Part shown: piece after piece, positions 8,967 to 17,578 of the stretch
Numbering within the stretch: position 1 is the first letter of the stretch
Layout of the letters: each line of letters opens with the position of its first letter
Assembly: GCA_003023565.1 (NCBI GenBank)
Contig: PXSA01000028.1
Location: forward strand, 1-48,851
Length of the DNA stretch: 48,851 bases
Source: Halobacteriales archaeon QS_9_68_17
GTDB taxonomy: Archaea > Halobacteriota > Halobacteria > Halobacteriales > Natronoarchaeaceae
Reading direction: 5' to 3'
Program-made: the position numbers and the translations under genes
Notes under the pieces: generated by a model
The model's input: the letters and a program-made list of their open reading frames with translations, nothing else
Told to the model about the DNA's origin: nothing
The model's database searches: none

Positions 8967-9176
8967 TTATTCCGACTGGACCGGCCCCGTGATCTCCATG
9001 TGTCGGAGCCAGACGTACCAGACCACGAACGCCATCGTCCCGAACCCCAGCGCCCATGCGAGCGATCCGAGCGTCCCGTACCCCGCGCTGGTCAGGAAGT
9101 AGTTCGCCAGTCCCGGGAGGACGACGCCGGTCGCCAACACGACTCCGAACGCGACTTTCTCGGAGACCACGGTCAC
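8967..9176 (-). CDS. Small two-helix membrane protein, function unknown
   Basis: About 70 residues with two membrane segments (VAFGVVLATGVVLPGLANYFL and LGSLAWALGFGTMAFVVWYVWL) and a short polar tail, EITGPVQSE. No ATG is available. GTG codons at 9174-9176 or 9192-9194 could start it; the inner one leaves a leader that runs straight into SEKVAFG. It lies just upstream of the other small membrane gene on the same strand. Function is unknown. Confidence 0.55.
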   Translation of the reverse strand: MTVVSEKVAFGVVLATGVVLPGLANYFLTSAGYGTLGSLAWALGFGTMAFVVWYVWLRHMEITGPVQSE

Positions 9177-9414
9177 ACACCCCCTCGCCGACACGTCGGT
9201 ATCATAGCGGTGGATTGGTGGTCCAGCGAGGTGAATCCCTCGGTTTCGAAGGCGAAGGGACGCACGGTGGAGCGTGCGACACGGTGCGTCCGTCGTGGAT
9301 CCCTATCATCATAAATACAAACCGTCGTTTCTCGGGCTAATACATCGTTTTACACGGGTTAAACGTCGTATATACTCCACCGGCGGAGAGGTCGGTCACT
9401 CGCGACCGGTCAGC

Positions 9415-9750
9415 GGAAGCTTACCCCGCGACCGCGTTCGACCGCTTTCCCGATTCGTGCGCCCCGCTGCCCGCGATCCGACCGAGATATGGCGACGTCG
9501 CGGCGACCGTGGCCGCGAGCGGTGACGAGTATCCCGAGGCTCTGCTGTCGGTGGTCCGCGAGCACCGCCCGGCCATCGTCCCGGTCGGATACGACTCGAT
9601 GACGGCGATAGATTCGGTCCGCCTGCCGCGGGACGCGAACTGCTGTCTCCCCTCGTCATCGTCGCTGGCGACGGCAGTCGACAAGCGTCGAACGCTGGCC
9701 CTCGCCTCGCATCCGGGCACCGACACGCCGGCCGACGCCACCGTCTACGG
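9415..9750 (+). pseudogene. ATP-grasp carboxylate-amine ligase fragment
   Basis: The frame encodes LLSVVREHRPAIVPVGYDSM followed by CCLPSSSSLATAVDKRRTLALA and a short DTPADATVYG segment. This matches the pre-ATP-grasp region of the haloarchaeal carboxylate-amine ligases found in surface-polysaccharide clusters (a D-K-x-x-T-L-x-L-A signature). The ATP-binding and catalytic parts are absent: the frame passes directly into the C-terminal half of a different family near 9750. It is read as the truncated 5' part of a decayed gene. Confidence 0.55.
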
Positions 9751-10297
9751 CCGCTTCGGCGACCCGGCGTACCGCGACCGCGCGACGAAGATCCTCGATT
9801 CCGTCGCCGGCCCCCGGACCGACCGCGGCGGCTGGTACTACCGCGACCCGCCGGACGCCTCTCATCTCTCGATGGATGACTTCCACGACGGGTTCGTCGC
9901 GGAATGCTTTCCGATACGCGGACGCGGTCGACGACCGGTACGCGGGCGTGATCAACGACGCGCTGGCGTTCTACCGGACCGTGTTCGACGCGTCCGGCGC
10001 GCCGGACTGGGACGAGGAGTCGGCGTCCTCCCGGGACGTCCACGCCCGCGCGCAGGGCGTTCTGACGTTCTCGTACGCGGGCGACGACGGGTTCGCCCGC
10101 AGGATCCTGAACCGGACGCTCGGCGAGCCCTACGGGGGGTTAGCGGGTTCCGCTGCCGCAAACACCGCTACTACACGAAGCGCGTCACCCTGATGCGCTG
10201 GCGTCAGGCCTGGACGTGTTACGCGATGGCGAAGCATCTGCGGGTGACGAACGGCCTGGGAAGTGACGTTCCCGGGTTGCTTGCGCCGGCGCGGTGA
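9751..10297 (+). pseudogene. Alpha-toroid family protein, C-terminal relic with two frameshifts
   Basis: The segments GGWYYRDPPDASHLSMDDFH, then (one frame over, after about 9910) YADAVDDRYAGVINDALAFY and APDWDEESASSRDVHARAQG, then (back after about 10140) YYTKRVTLMRWRQAWTCYAM line up as one C-terminal half. The family is the haloarchaeal alpha/alpha-toroid type often labelled 'antibiotic ABC transporter permease', seen in glycan clusters. The N-terminal half is gone and replaced by the ATP-grasp fragment. The name reflects database habit, not known function. Confidence 0.6.
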
Positions 10298-10368
10298 GCG
10301 GGTCGCGTCGGAACATCTTCCCGCCGGTAAACGGCGGCTACGGAGTTCATCGGGGACGTAGTTACATA

Positions 10369-10378
10369 TTAATTTTAT
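10369..10378 (+). promoter_or_regulatory. TATA-like box of the sugar dehydrogenase gene
   Basis: TTAATTTTAT stands out in GC-rich DNA and ends 27 bases before the ATG at 10405, as expected for a haloarchaeal promoter with a leaderless or near-leaderless transcript. Confidence 0.5.
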
Positions 10379-10404
10379 GCACAGAGCGTAATATCAGATA
10401 TGGT

Positions 10405-11772
10405 ATGAAGAGACGGAGGTTTCTGCGCAGCGGTCTGGCCACGGTTGCGGGAACCGCTGTCGGGATGCGGTTACAGAGCCCCCGCTGGGAGACGAACAGC
10501 GGCGAGACGAGCCCCATCGCCGACGGCCCCCCCATCGGGCTGGAACCCGTGGCGACCGGGCTGGAACAGCCGGTCGCGATGGCGTTTCCCCGCGGCGATC
10601 CGTCCGTCCGGCTGATCGCGGGGAAGTCCGGGGTGGTCTACCGCCACGACGGCGACGGGTATCAGGAGGAGCCTTTCCTCGACGTTTCGGACGCGATGGC
10701 AGAACCGGAGAACTGGGAGATGGGGTTTCTCGGCTTCGAACTGCATCCGAACTTCGCGGACAACGGGAGATGTTACGCCCGCTACAGCGCGCCGGTGCCC
10801 GACGACCTCGACCGGTTCTCGCACGTCTTCGTCCTCTCGGAGTTCACCGCCACGGACGACCGCCGCCGGGTGGACCCGACCTCCGAGCGCGTCCTCCTCT
10901 CCCTGCCCGAGCCCGGACCGAACCACAACGCGGGCGCGATCGAATTCGGCCCGGACGGCTACCTCTACGTCGCCGTCGGCGACGGAAGCTCCGGCGACCT
11001 CGACGCCGGCCCCGGCCACGTCGATGACTGGTATCTCCTGAACAGGGGCGGGAACGGACAGGACGTCGAGGAGAACCTGTTCGGGAGCATCCTGCGCATC
11101 GATGTCGACGCCGACGAGGACCCCTACGGCGTCCCGAACGACAACCCCCTCGTCGGCGAGGCGGGGCTCGGCGAGCAGTGGGCCTGGGGGTTCCGGAACC
11201 CCTACCGGATGTCGTTCGGCCCGGACGGTCGCCTGTTCGTGGGGGACGTGGGGTCGAATCGCTTCGAGGAAATAAACGTCGTCCGCCGCGGCGCTAACTA
11301 CGGCTGGAACGTTCGTGAAGGCACGCGCTGCATCTCGAACCGGTACGCCGCTTACGCCCTCGCGAAACTCCCCTTCGCGCGGAACAACGTGCCCGCTTGC
11401 CCGTCGGTGACGCCGGACGGCGACCCGCTCGTCGACCCCGCCGCCGTCTACCCCCATCGCCGCGACGGCGAACCGTTCGGTCAGGCCGTCATCGGGGGCC
11501 ACGTTTACGAAGGGGACGCCGTCCCGGACCTCCGCGGCGAGTACGTGTTCGCCGACTTCGTGGGCGACGGCCGTGCCGCGCGGTTGTTCGCAGCGTCCCC
11601 GGACGACGAGCGACCGTGGACCCTGAAGCAACTCCGCCCGACCGTCGACGGCGAACCGTTCCAGAAGTACGTCCTCTCGTTCGCAACCGGTCCCGACGAG
11701 GGGCTCTACCTCCTCACGTCGCGATTAGCGCCGGAGACCGGAACCGTCTATCGGGTCACGCCGCCGTCGTGA
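10405..11772 (+). CDS. PQQ-type sugar dehydrogenase-like beta-propeller, Tat-exported
   Basis: A 455-residue secreted protein related to soluble quinoprotein glucose/aldose sugar dehydrogenases. The N-terminus MKRRRFLRSGLATVAGTAVG has the twin-arginine (RRxFL) motif and a hydrophobic stretch. The propeller body shows FLGFELHPNFADNGRCYARY, GPNHNAGAIEFGPDGYLYVA and VGDG, then WAWGFRNPYRMSF and NYGWNVREG, all typical of the family. An in-frame upstream start at 10294 would bury the Tat motif, so ATG 10405 is used. It is the only intact gene among polysaccharide-gene relics. PQQ use is inferred from the family. Confidence 0.85.
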   Translation: MKRRRFLRSGLATVAGTAVGMRLQSPRWETNSGETSPIADGPPIGLEPVATGLEQPVAMAFPRGDPSVRLIAGKSGVVYRHDGDGYQEEPFLDVSDAMAEPENWEMGFLGFELHPNFADNGRCYARYSAPVPDDLDRFSHVFVLSEFTATDDRRRVDPTSERVLLSLPEPGPNHNAGAIEFGPDGYLYVAVGDGSSGDLDAGPGHVDDWYLLNRGGNGQDVEENLFGSILRIDVDADEDPYGVPNDNPLVGEAGLGEQWAWGFRNPYRMSFGPDGRLFVGDVGSNRFEEINVVRRGANYGWNVREGTRCISNRYAAYALAKLPFARNNVPACPSVTPDGDPLVDPAAVYPHRRDGEPFGQAVIGGHVYEGDAVPDLRGEYVFADFVGDGRAARLFAASPDDERPWTLKQLRPTVDGEPFQKYVLSFATGPDEGLYLLTSRLAPETGTVYRVTPPS

Positions 11773-11881
11773 CGGCCGCTCGCCGCCCCGGTCCGGGTGC
11801 CCCACGGCGCATCCCACGTTTCTATCGCAGCGCTTAGTTATCACTGGAAAACACTGGCTCCCAGCGGTTCAGTTCGACAGT

Positions 11882-12563
11882 CATAAGGAGCGTCTCGAAC
11901 GGGCGCTCGACGGCGAGGCGTTCGCCATCGCGGTCGTCACGGCGACGAAGCCCGGCTTCTACAAGCAGGCCCCGTCGTTGCCGTCGCGCGGGACCGCGGA
12001 CTGCCGTGTTTCATCATCCACACCGGCCAGCACTACGACGACGTACTCGGCCACGGTCTGGCCGAGTACGACATCGAACCGCACATCGGCGTGGATATGC
12101 GGATCCGCGGCGACCTCTCGACGAAGACCGCGGACCCGATCACCCGGACGAAGACCCTTCGGATCACTCCGAAGAGGAGTGCCCCGACATCACCGTTCTC
12201 CCCATCGTTCACGGCGACACGCACGCCGGCGTCTTTCCGCAGGCGTGGGCCTTCGCTACCGACCGGTTCGTGGCCCACAACGAAGCGGAACTCCGGGGCA
12301 TGATGCCCTCCTTCGAGAGCACCGCGGACCCCGCGGCGTTCGCCGTCGACCGGTTCGAGGGCGACTGGACGCTCACCCGCGCCGAACCCTTTCCCGAACA
12401 GTACGACACGTTCGTGGGAAGCGCGGCCTCGATACACCACGGCGAGAACGTGGGAGAGCGCATCGTCGAGTTCCTCGACGCCCGCCGCAACGACAAGGTG
12501 TTCGAGTGTGCGTCCGCCCGGGCCGGGTTCGACACCGCCGACAGGGGGTTCGACTACCTGTAG
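11882..12563 (+). pseudogene. UDP-GlcNAc 2-epimerase-like relic (multiple frameshifts)
   Basis: Segments in three frames assemble into one protein: FAIAVVTATKPGFYKQAP; then, after about 11975, VVAVARDRGLPCFIIHTGQH and HIGVDMRIRGDLSTKTAD; then, after about 12170, CPDITVLPIVHGDTHAGVFP and AWAFATDRFVAHNEAELRGM. This resembles a haloarchaeal branch of UDP-N-acetylglucosamine 2-epimerases. After GSAASIHH the frame runs directly into a short tail (GENVGERIVEFLDARRNDKV), suggesting the middle of the enzyme was deleted as well. No start codon is evident. A dead surface-polysaccharide gene. Confidence 0.65.
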
Positions 12564-12840
12564 CGCTCTACTGAACCGACCGCGGGAAACAGCCGTCCGT
12601 ACCGCTGCGGCCCCGCCGACTGACCGCTCGCCTGCACTGTTCGCTCGTCGAACGGTCCCTCGCGATGCAGAGGATCGACTCTCCCGCCTCCGTAGTCACG
12701 GAACTGGGAACCTTTCCTCGGCACCAGAACTCACACTTGCGAGTGGCGAGATCCGCAGTTCGAGAGAGCCGGGGGACACCAGCAGACAGAGCGACTCTAC
12801 GAGATCGAGGGAGTCCGGTCAGGAAGCGACCGGTCCGAGG

Positions 12841-12863
12841 ATGGGCCAACGCGGATTTGAACC
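12841..12863 (-). repeat. Partial copy of the tRNA-Ile 3' end (att-like repeat)
   Basis: These 23 bases match 13000-13022 exactly, covering the discriminator, the 3' acceptor strand and part of the T arm of tRNA-Ile. Identity stops abruptly at both ends. Such duplications are the usual footprint of integration at a tRNA 3' end; no integrase is present. Confidence 0.65.
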
Positions 12864-12922
12864 ACGCCCAGACGGTCCACTCCCTTCGGTCGTGGCTGCG
12901 TCTGGTCTACTTCAAAATCCGC
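12851..12922. repeat. Imperfect inverted repeat overlapping the tRNA copy
   Basis: Left arm 12851-12874 (starts GCGGATTTGAA, ends CCAGACG) and right arm 12899-12922 pair over about 24 positions with a few mismatches and one bulge, separated by 24 bases. Confidence 0.55.
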
Positions 12923-13000
12923 TCGGGTAGACGATTTGCGGCTCACGGCGTTGCGAGCACACGCTACGCGGTGCTTGCGAGTAGTTCGCCGAAAAAGTCA

Positions 13001-13074
13001 TGGGCCAACGCGGATTTGAACCGCGAACCTCCCGGTTATCAGCCGAGCGCTCAACCTGATTGAGCTACTGGCCC
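13001..13074 (-). tRNA. tRNA-Ile (GAT anticodon)
   Basis: Folds as a complete cloverleaf of 74 bases. The acceptor stem pairs GGGCCAG with TTGGCCC plus discriminator A at 13001. The D arm starts TAGCTCAATCAGGTTGAGC, the anticodon stem CCGAGC-type helix frames the loop CTGATAA (anticodon GAT at 13038-13040), and the T loop is TTCAAAT. CCA is not encoded and there is no intron. Its 3' end is duplicated at 12841. Confidence 0.95.
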
Positions 13075-13158
13075 GAGCGAGCGCACTCGGTGATTGTCGG
13101 TAGGTACGTTTAAGCGTTTCCTTCTCGCAATGCCCGACACCTCGCCGCCCTCGGTGTG

Positions 13159-13668
13159 TTATCGGGGTGCATCGTCGTCGTCGAACTCCACGTCGTAGGC
13201 GTCGTCGCCGAGGTCGTAGGTGTCGTCGGCCGCGTCGCCTTCGTCGGGGTTCGGGAAGCCGAACGTGTACACGTTGCCGGTGGCGAAGCCGCCGGTCCTC
13301 TCCTCGACGTAGGGGCGGACGACCCAGCGTCGCAGCGCGCCGCGAACGAGCGCGCGCGTCGGCGGGAGCGCGAGCAGGAAGCCGATGGCGTCGGTGACGA
13401 GTCCCGGCGTGAGCAGGAACGCGCCGGCGGCGATGAGCAGGCCGCCGTCTAACAGTTCGTTCGTCGGGACTTCGCCGTTCGCGAGGGTGCGGCGGAGCTT
13501 CCGCATCGTCCGTCGCCCCTCCGCGCGGACGAGTAGCATCCCGACCAGCGCGGTGAGCACGACCAGCAGGACGGTTTCGAGGCCGCCCAGCAGCGCGACG
13601 GCGACGTACACGAGGAATATCGCGTCGGCCAGCGGGATGAGCAGCAGGGCCAGCAACCACCAGATCAT
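13159..13668 (-). CDS. fxsA: FxsA family membrane protein
   Basis: A 169-residue inner-membrane protein of the FxsA family, named for phage-exclusion modulation in bacteria; the archaeal role is unknown. The N-terminal helix MIWWLLALLLIPLADAIFLV and a second helix (ETVLLVVLTALVGMLLVRAEG) precede the conserved loop NGEVPTNELLDGGLLIAAGA. The block FLLTPGLVTDAIGFLLALPP follows, and the tail is very acidic. All family landmarks are present and the frame is intact. It is divergent from the thioredoxin-like gene at 13799. Confidence 0.88.
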   Translation of the reverse strand: MIWWLLALLLIPLADAIFLVYVAVALLGGLETVLLVVLTALVGMLLVRAEGRRTMRKLRRTLANGEVPTNELLDGGLLIAAGAFLLTPGLVTDAIGFLLALPPTRALVRGALRRWVVRPYVEERTGGFATGNVYTFGFPNPDEGDAADDTYDLGDDAYDVEFDDDDAPR

Positions 13669-13798
13669 ACTCTCCCTTCCATTGCCGGCCTCAAAACCCT
13701 TTATCCGGACGACGGGCGGGCCGCGCCCTCGCGGTCGGCCCGGGCGGCGGTCTCCGCGAGTGCGAAGCCCTTACGCCCCGGCGAACCTACCCCGGGGT

Positions 13799-15445
13799 AT
13801 GGACGACAGCGCTGCGGACACGCGGGTCGAGTGGCGCGAGTGGGGACCCGACGCCTTCGCGGTCGCCGGCCGAACGGGCAAACCGGTCCTGCTCTCGCTT
13901 TCGGCGACCTGGTGTACGCACTGTCACGAGATGGACGAGACGACGTACTCCGAGCCCCGGATCGCGGCCAACGTCAACGACGGGTTCGTTCCGGTCCGCG
14001 TCGACGTCGACCGCCACCCCCGGGTCGGCGAGCGGTACAACATGGGCGGGTTCCCGTCGACGGTGTTTCTGACGCCGGGGGGCGAGGTCCTGACGGGCGC
14101 GGGCTATCTCGGTCCCGATGGGATGCGACAGGTCATCGACAGCGTCCGGCAGATGTGGGACGCGAAGGGGGCGGCCGCGGGAAGCGTCCCGCGCTCGGTG
14201 CAGGGCAACGACACGCCCGCGGGCGAACTGTCCGACGGCATCGAGGGGCGGATGGTCGGCCAGCTCCGCGCCGCTTACGACGAGACCGCGGGCGGGTGGG
14301 GGACCGACGCGAAGTTCCCCATGCCCCGCACTATCGAGTTCGCGCTGAAGCGGGAGCGCGAGCAGGCGCTGCGCTCGCTCAACGCGGTCAGCGCGAACCT
14401 GCTCGACGACTACGCGGGCGGGTTCTACCGGTACGCCACCGAGAGCGACTGGAGCGGGATCCAGTACGAGAAGGTGCTCGACACGAACGCCGCCATCCTG
14501 CGGGCGTTCGCCAACGGCTACCTCTACACGGGCGGGGACGAGTACCGCGAACCCGCCGAGCGGACGCTGGAGTTCCTGACGACGACGCTGTGGACCGGGG
14601 AGGCGTTCGCCGGCAGCCAGTCCGCCGGCGCGAGCGCCGAGCACTACGCGCTCGACCCGACCGAGCGCGACGAGGCGGGCGAGCCGTCGGTCGACGACAC
14701 CGTCTTCGCCGACTGGAACGCCGTGGCCGTCGACGCCCTGCTCACGTTCCACGCCTACACCGACGACGAGCGCGCCCGGCAGTACGCCGAACGGGCGCTC
14801 GAACACCTGCGCGAGCACCTGATCGACGGCGACCGCGTGGTCCACTACCGCGACGGCGAGGAGACGGGCGAGCGCGGCTTGCTGGCTGACCACGCCCGCG
14901 TCGTCGCGGCACTGGCGAGGGCTCACCAGGTGCTGGGTGCGGACACGCTCTCGCTGGCCGAGCGCCTCGCCGACTACGTCCTCGAGGACCTCCAGTCGGC
15001 GGGGTCGTTCACCGACGGGCCGGCCAGCGGCCCAGCCCTGCTCGACCGGCCGCTCCGCCCGCTCGACGCGAACGTCGAGTTCGCCGACGCGCTCCTAACG
15101 CTGCACGCGCTCACGGGCGAGAACCGCTACTACGACGCCGCTCGCGACGCCGTCGAGGCGTTCGCGGGCGCGAGTGACCGGTTCGGGCCGCGGGTCGCCC
15201 ACTACGCGACCGTCGCCGCGCGCCTCCAGCGCGGGTCGCTCACCATCGCCGTCGCCGACGACGCCGGGTCGGACCTCCACCGCGCCGCGCTCCGCATGGC
15301 CGACCACGAGAAGGTCGTCGTCCCGAACGACGCCGGCGACGAGTTCGAGCGAGGCAACGCCTACGTGCTGACGGACGGCGGCCCCTCCGAGGCCGCCGCC
15401 ACGCCCGACGAACTCGGCGACCTGGTCGCCGACCACGCCCGTTGA
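13799..15445 (+). CDS. Thioredoxin domain protein of the DUF255/YyaL type
   Basis: A 548-residue cytoplasmic protein. The N-terminal thioredoxin-like fold carries a CxxC site in TWCTHCHEM (about residues 40-45), followed by the conserved VRVDVDRHPRVGERY and GGFPSTVFLTP. The rest is the alpha-helical toroid (AGE/six-hairpin-like) typical of the family, with KFPMPRTIEFAL, DDYAGGFYRYATESDW and YEKVLDTNA. The ATG at 13799 follows a purine-poor leader; an in-frame upstream start at 13385 would overlap fxsA antisense. The exact reaction in this family is unknown. Family members usually exceed 600 residues, so this one is slightly short. Confidence 0.85.
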   Translation: MDDSAADTRVEWREWGPDAFAVAGRTGKPVLLSLSATWCTHCHEMDETTYSEPRIAANVNDGFVPVRVDVDRHPRVGERYNMGGFPSTVFLTPGGEVLTGAGYLGPDGMRQVIDSVRQMWDAKGAAAGSVPRSVQGNDTPAGELSDGIEGRMVGQLRAAYDETAGGWGTDAKFPMPRTIEFALKREREQALRSLNAVSANLLDDYAGGFYRYATESDWSGIQYEKVLDTNAAILRAFANGYLYTGGDEYREPAERTLEFLTTTLWTGEAFAGSQSAGASAEHYALDPTERDEAGEPSVDDTVFADWNAVAVDALLTFHAYTDDERARQYAERALEHLREHLIDGDRVVHYRDGEETGERGLLADHARVVAALARAHQVLGADTLSLAERLADYVLEDLQSAGSFTDGPASGPALLDRPLRPLDANVEFADALLTLHALTGENRYYDAARDAVEAFAGASDRFGPRVAHYATVAARLQRGSLTIAVADDAGSDLHRAALRMADHEKVVVPNDAGDEFERGNAYVLTDGGPSEAAATPDELGDLVADHAR

Positions 15446-15456
15446 GTTGTAAACCA

Positions 15457-15470
15457 CGAACAAACGTTCG
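15457..15470. promoter_or_regulatory. Inverted repeat upstream of the TrmB gene
   Basis: CGAAC and GTTCG arms separated by four bases, 37 bases before the TrmB ATG. The position fits a promoter-overlapping operator for autoregulation; inferred only. Confidence 0.35.
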
Positions 15471-15506
15471 GTGCGTTTTTGGTTCTTCGGTCTGAGACGG
15501 GTACGT

Positions 15507-16310
15507 ATGGCGAGTCTGAGGGACCTCGGGCTGTCGGAGTACGAAGCGCGGGCGTACCGCGCGCTGCTCAACACCGGACCGACAACCGCAAAGGAGTTGT
15601 CCCGAGCCAGCGACGTACCGATGGGCCGCATCTACGACGTGTTAAACAGCATCGAGCAGTACAACCTCGTTCGGAGCCAGACGGCTAGCCGGCCGAAGAA
15701 GTACGTCGCCGTCGAGCCATCGACGGCGCTCGACCGACTGCTGGAGGACAAGAAGCGGGAACTGGAGGAGAAGGCCGCCCAGTACGAGAGCATCGTCGAC
15801 GAGCTCAGCGACGAACTCGACGCCGCCGAACCGGTCGAAGAGCAGTTCTGGACCGCCGCCGTGGGCGAGGAGGAGACGGCCGACCTCCTGATCGAACGCC
15901 TCTCCTCCGCGGACCGCCGCATCCGGATGGCCGCTTCCCACGAGTCCCCGCAGTTCGACATCAGCGAGGTCGGCATCCGCATCAACGAACGGATCGGTGC
16001 GGCGCTGGACCGCGGCGTCGAAATCGACCTCCTGATGACCCCGAAACTGGTCGATTCGCTGCCGAAGGAGGTCGGCAAGCGCTACCGCCAGGAGATGTCC
16101 GACCACCCCGACTACGAGGTCAGGACGACCGAGACCATGGGTTCCTCGTTTTACCTCCTCGACGACGTGGAGGTGTGCATTCAGGTGCCGAACCCCCTCG
16201 ACACCGGCGAGGCGTTCGCGATGATCGACCTGAAAGACCCCGAGTTCGCCACCAGCATCCAGGAACAGTTCCAACCACGGTGGGAAGAGGCCAAGCCTCT
16301 GACGATCTGA
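15507..16310 (+). CDS. TrmB family transcriptional regulator
   Basis: A 267-residue regulator. The N-terminal winged helix (about residues 1-75) starts MASLRDLGLSEYEARAYRAL and includes AKELSRASDVPMGRIYDVLN, the classic TrmB helix-turn-helix. A coiled coil (EDKKRELEEKAAQYESIVDE) connects to a C-terminal sensor region of the PLD-like TrmB type. Ligand is unknown; relatives sense sugars or redox state. ATG 15507 is preferred to an in-frame start at 15471, whose leader is basic. A small inverted repeat lies just upstream. Confidence 0.88.
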   Translation: MASLRDLGLSEYEARAYRALLNTGPTTAKELSRASDVPMGRIYDVLNSIEQYNLVRSQTASRPKKYVAVEPSTALDRLLEDKKRELEEKAAQYESIVDELSDELDAAEPVEEQFWTAAVGEEETADLLIERLSSADRRIRMAASHESPQFDISEVGIRINERIGAALDRGVEIDLLMTPKLVDSLPKEVGKRYRQEMSDHPDYEVRTTETMGSSFYLLDDVEVCIQVPNPLDTGEAFAMIDLKDPEFATSIQEQFQPRWEEAKPLTI

Positions 16311-16549
16311 AAGCCCTCTCTCGGCCCTGGCGGCCCTCGTGTCGCTCTTTTCGGCCGTTCGCTCACGACGCGTCGCGTCGTTTCGGGAGCTTCAAGCGCC
16401 GGCGCGGACTCGAATGCACCGGTAGCTTCGTCTCTCGGCGACGGCCGTAGCGCCGATCCGGGACCGAACTGGTGACCGGTCCGGTCGGAACCGAACCGAT
16501 AGCGGTGCGTGCCGGAACCGCCGTTCGCAGAGATAGAAGAGAAACGCCG

Positions 16550-17494
16550 TTACCGGTCGATCTCGCCCGCCGCCTCCAGTTCGCGCCGGATCGTCGCGAC
16601 GTCGAGCTGACGCTCGGCGTGGGCGTTGTGCTGGTGGATCGACTCGTCATTGGACTGTTTCATCGTGACGACGGCCTCGTCCGGCAGGTCGGGGAACTCC
16701 GCGACGACGCCCTCGGCCATGTCGCGGACGCAGTCCTCGACGAACTTCGCGTCCGCGTGGGCCTCATAGGTCATGTGGTCCTCGTCCGGGCGCTTCGCGA
16801 GGTTGTAGATGCGGGCGGACATGGAGTCGCGAGCGACCTCGATGAGGTCGTTGAGGTCGACCGCCGGTGCGCCCTCGCTCTGAACGGTGAGGGTGGCGTG
16901 GCCGCGCTGAGCGTGGCCGGCCTGCGGGACCTCCTGTAGGAACTCCTTGACCTCGCCTTCCTCGACGCCGAGGCCTTCGAGTTTCTGCCGGGCGCGCTCG
17001 CTCATCATGCGCTGGGAACAGGGACAGACGGTCATGCCGGTGACGCGAGCGCCGATCTCCTCGCTAGTGCCGTCCTCGGTCGCCGTCGCGCTGGCGATGA
17101 TGTCGACGGTGCCCTGCGTCGACTTGCCGCTCTCGGGCGTCTCGTCCTTGACGACGTACTCCGCTTCCATCGACACCTCGGCCTTGCTGGTGTAGTCGTG
17201 TTTCTCCAGCAGTCGCTCCGCGGCGTCGCCGCAGACGTCCTCGACGCGGTAGGTCTCCTCGCTCACCGCGTCTTCGAGGGTCTCGTCGATGACCTCCATG
17301 TTGCGGGACATGTCCGCGCCCTTCCGCCAGCTAGGGAGGTCGACGAACACTTCGAACTCGGCCATCAAGACGATCGGTCGCTTACCGTTCCGCGCTATCT
17401 TCACGAGTTTCTCGACGCCGGTGACGCCCACTTGACTCAGGCCGACGGTCACGTCGGGCCGGGACGCCTGTACGTCCGGCAGTTGCTCACTCAT
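16550..17494 (-). CDS. mptA: GTP cyclohydrolase MptA (type IV/FolE2 family)
   Basis: Converts GTP to 7,8-dihydroneopterin 2',3'-cyclic phosphate, the first step of archaeal pterin (methanopterin or folate-type) synthesis. It has 314 residues. The metal-ligand cysteine segment [20 protein letters not shown] is present, as is the histidine-rich [10 protein letters not shown] and the C-terminal [17 protein letters not shown]. Start is ATG 17494; a GTG one codon earlier is possible. It is on the same strand as nadK, 85 bp downstream of it. Confidence 0.93.
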   Translation of the reverse strand: MSEQLPDVQASRPDVTVGLSQVGVTGVEKLVKIARNGKRPIVLMAEFEVFVDLPSWRKGADMSRNMEVIDETLEDAVSEETYRVEDVCGDAAERLLEKHDYTSKAEVSMEAEYVVKDETPESGKSTQGTVDIIASATATEDGTSEEIGARVTGMTVCPCSQRMMSERARQKLEGLGVEEGEVKEFLQEVPQAGHAQRGHATLTVQSEGAPAVDLNDLIEVARDSMSARIYNLAKRPDEDHMTYEAHADAKFVEDCVRDMAEGVVAEFPDLPDEAVVTMKQSNDESIHQHNAHAERQLDVATIRRELEAAGEIDR

Positions 17495-17578
17495 CACGCG
17501 GTCTTAGGGAAAGCGAGCGATTAGGCCTTTCGAAACCGGGTGTCTTGCCGCCCCCGCCGGCGGAACCCCGCGCAGCGG

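Larger units (their letters stand above)
12564..13000. other. Non-coding stretch downstream of tRNA-Ile
   Basis: No convincing gene. The short open frames here are not acidic and have no start-site support. It holds the tRNA 3'-end repeat at 12841 and a long imperfect inverted repeat at 12851-12922. Confidence 0.6.

Noticed and set aside
9258-9291. Inverted repeat GGACGCAC/GTGCGTCC with an 18-base loop as a regulatory element
   Set aside because: Long loop and no gene context that supports a role; could be chance.
12508-13063. Short open frames over the tRNA region
   Set aside because: They translate the tRNA and its repeat; no acidic bias, no start signals.
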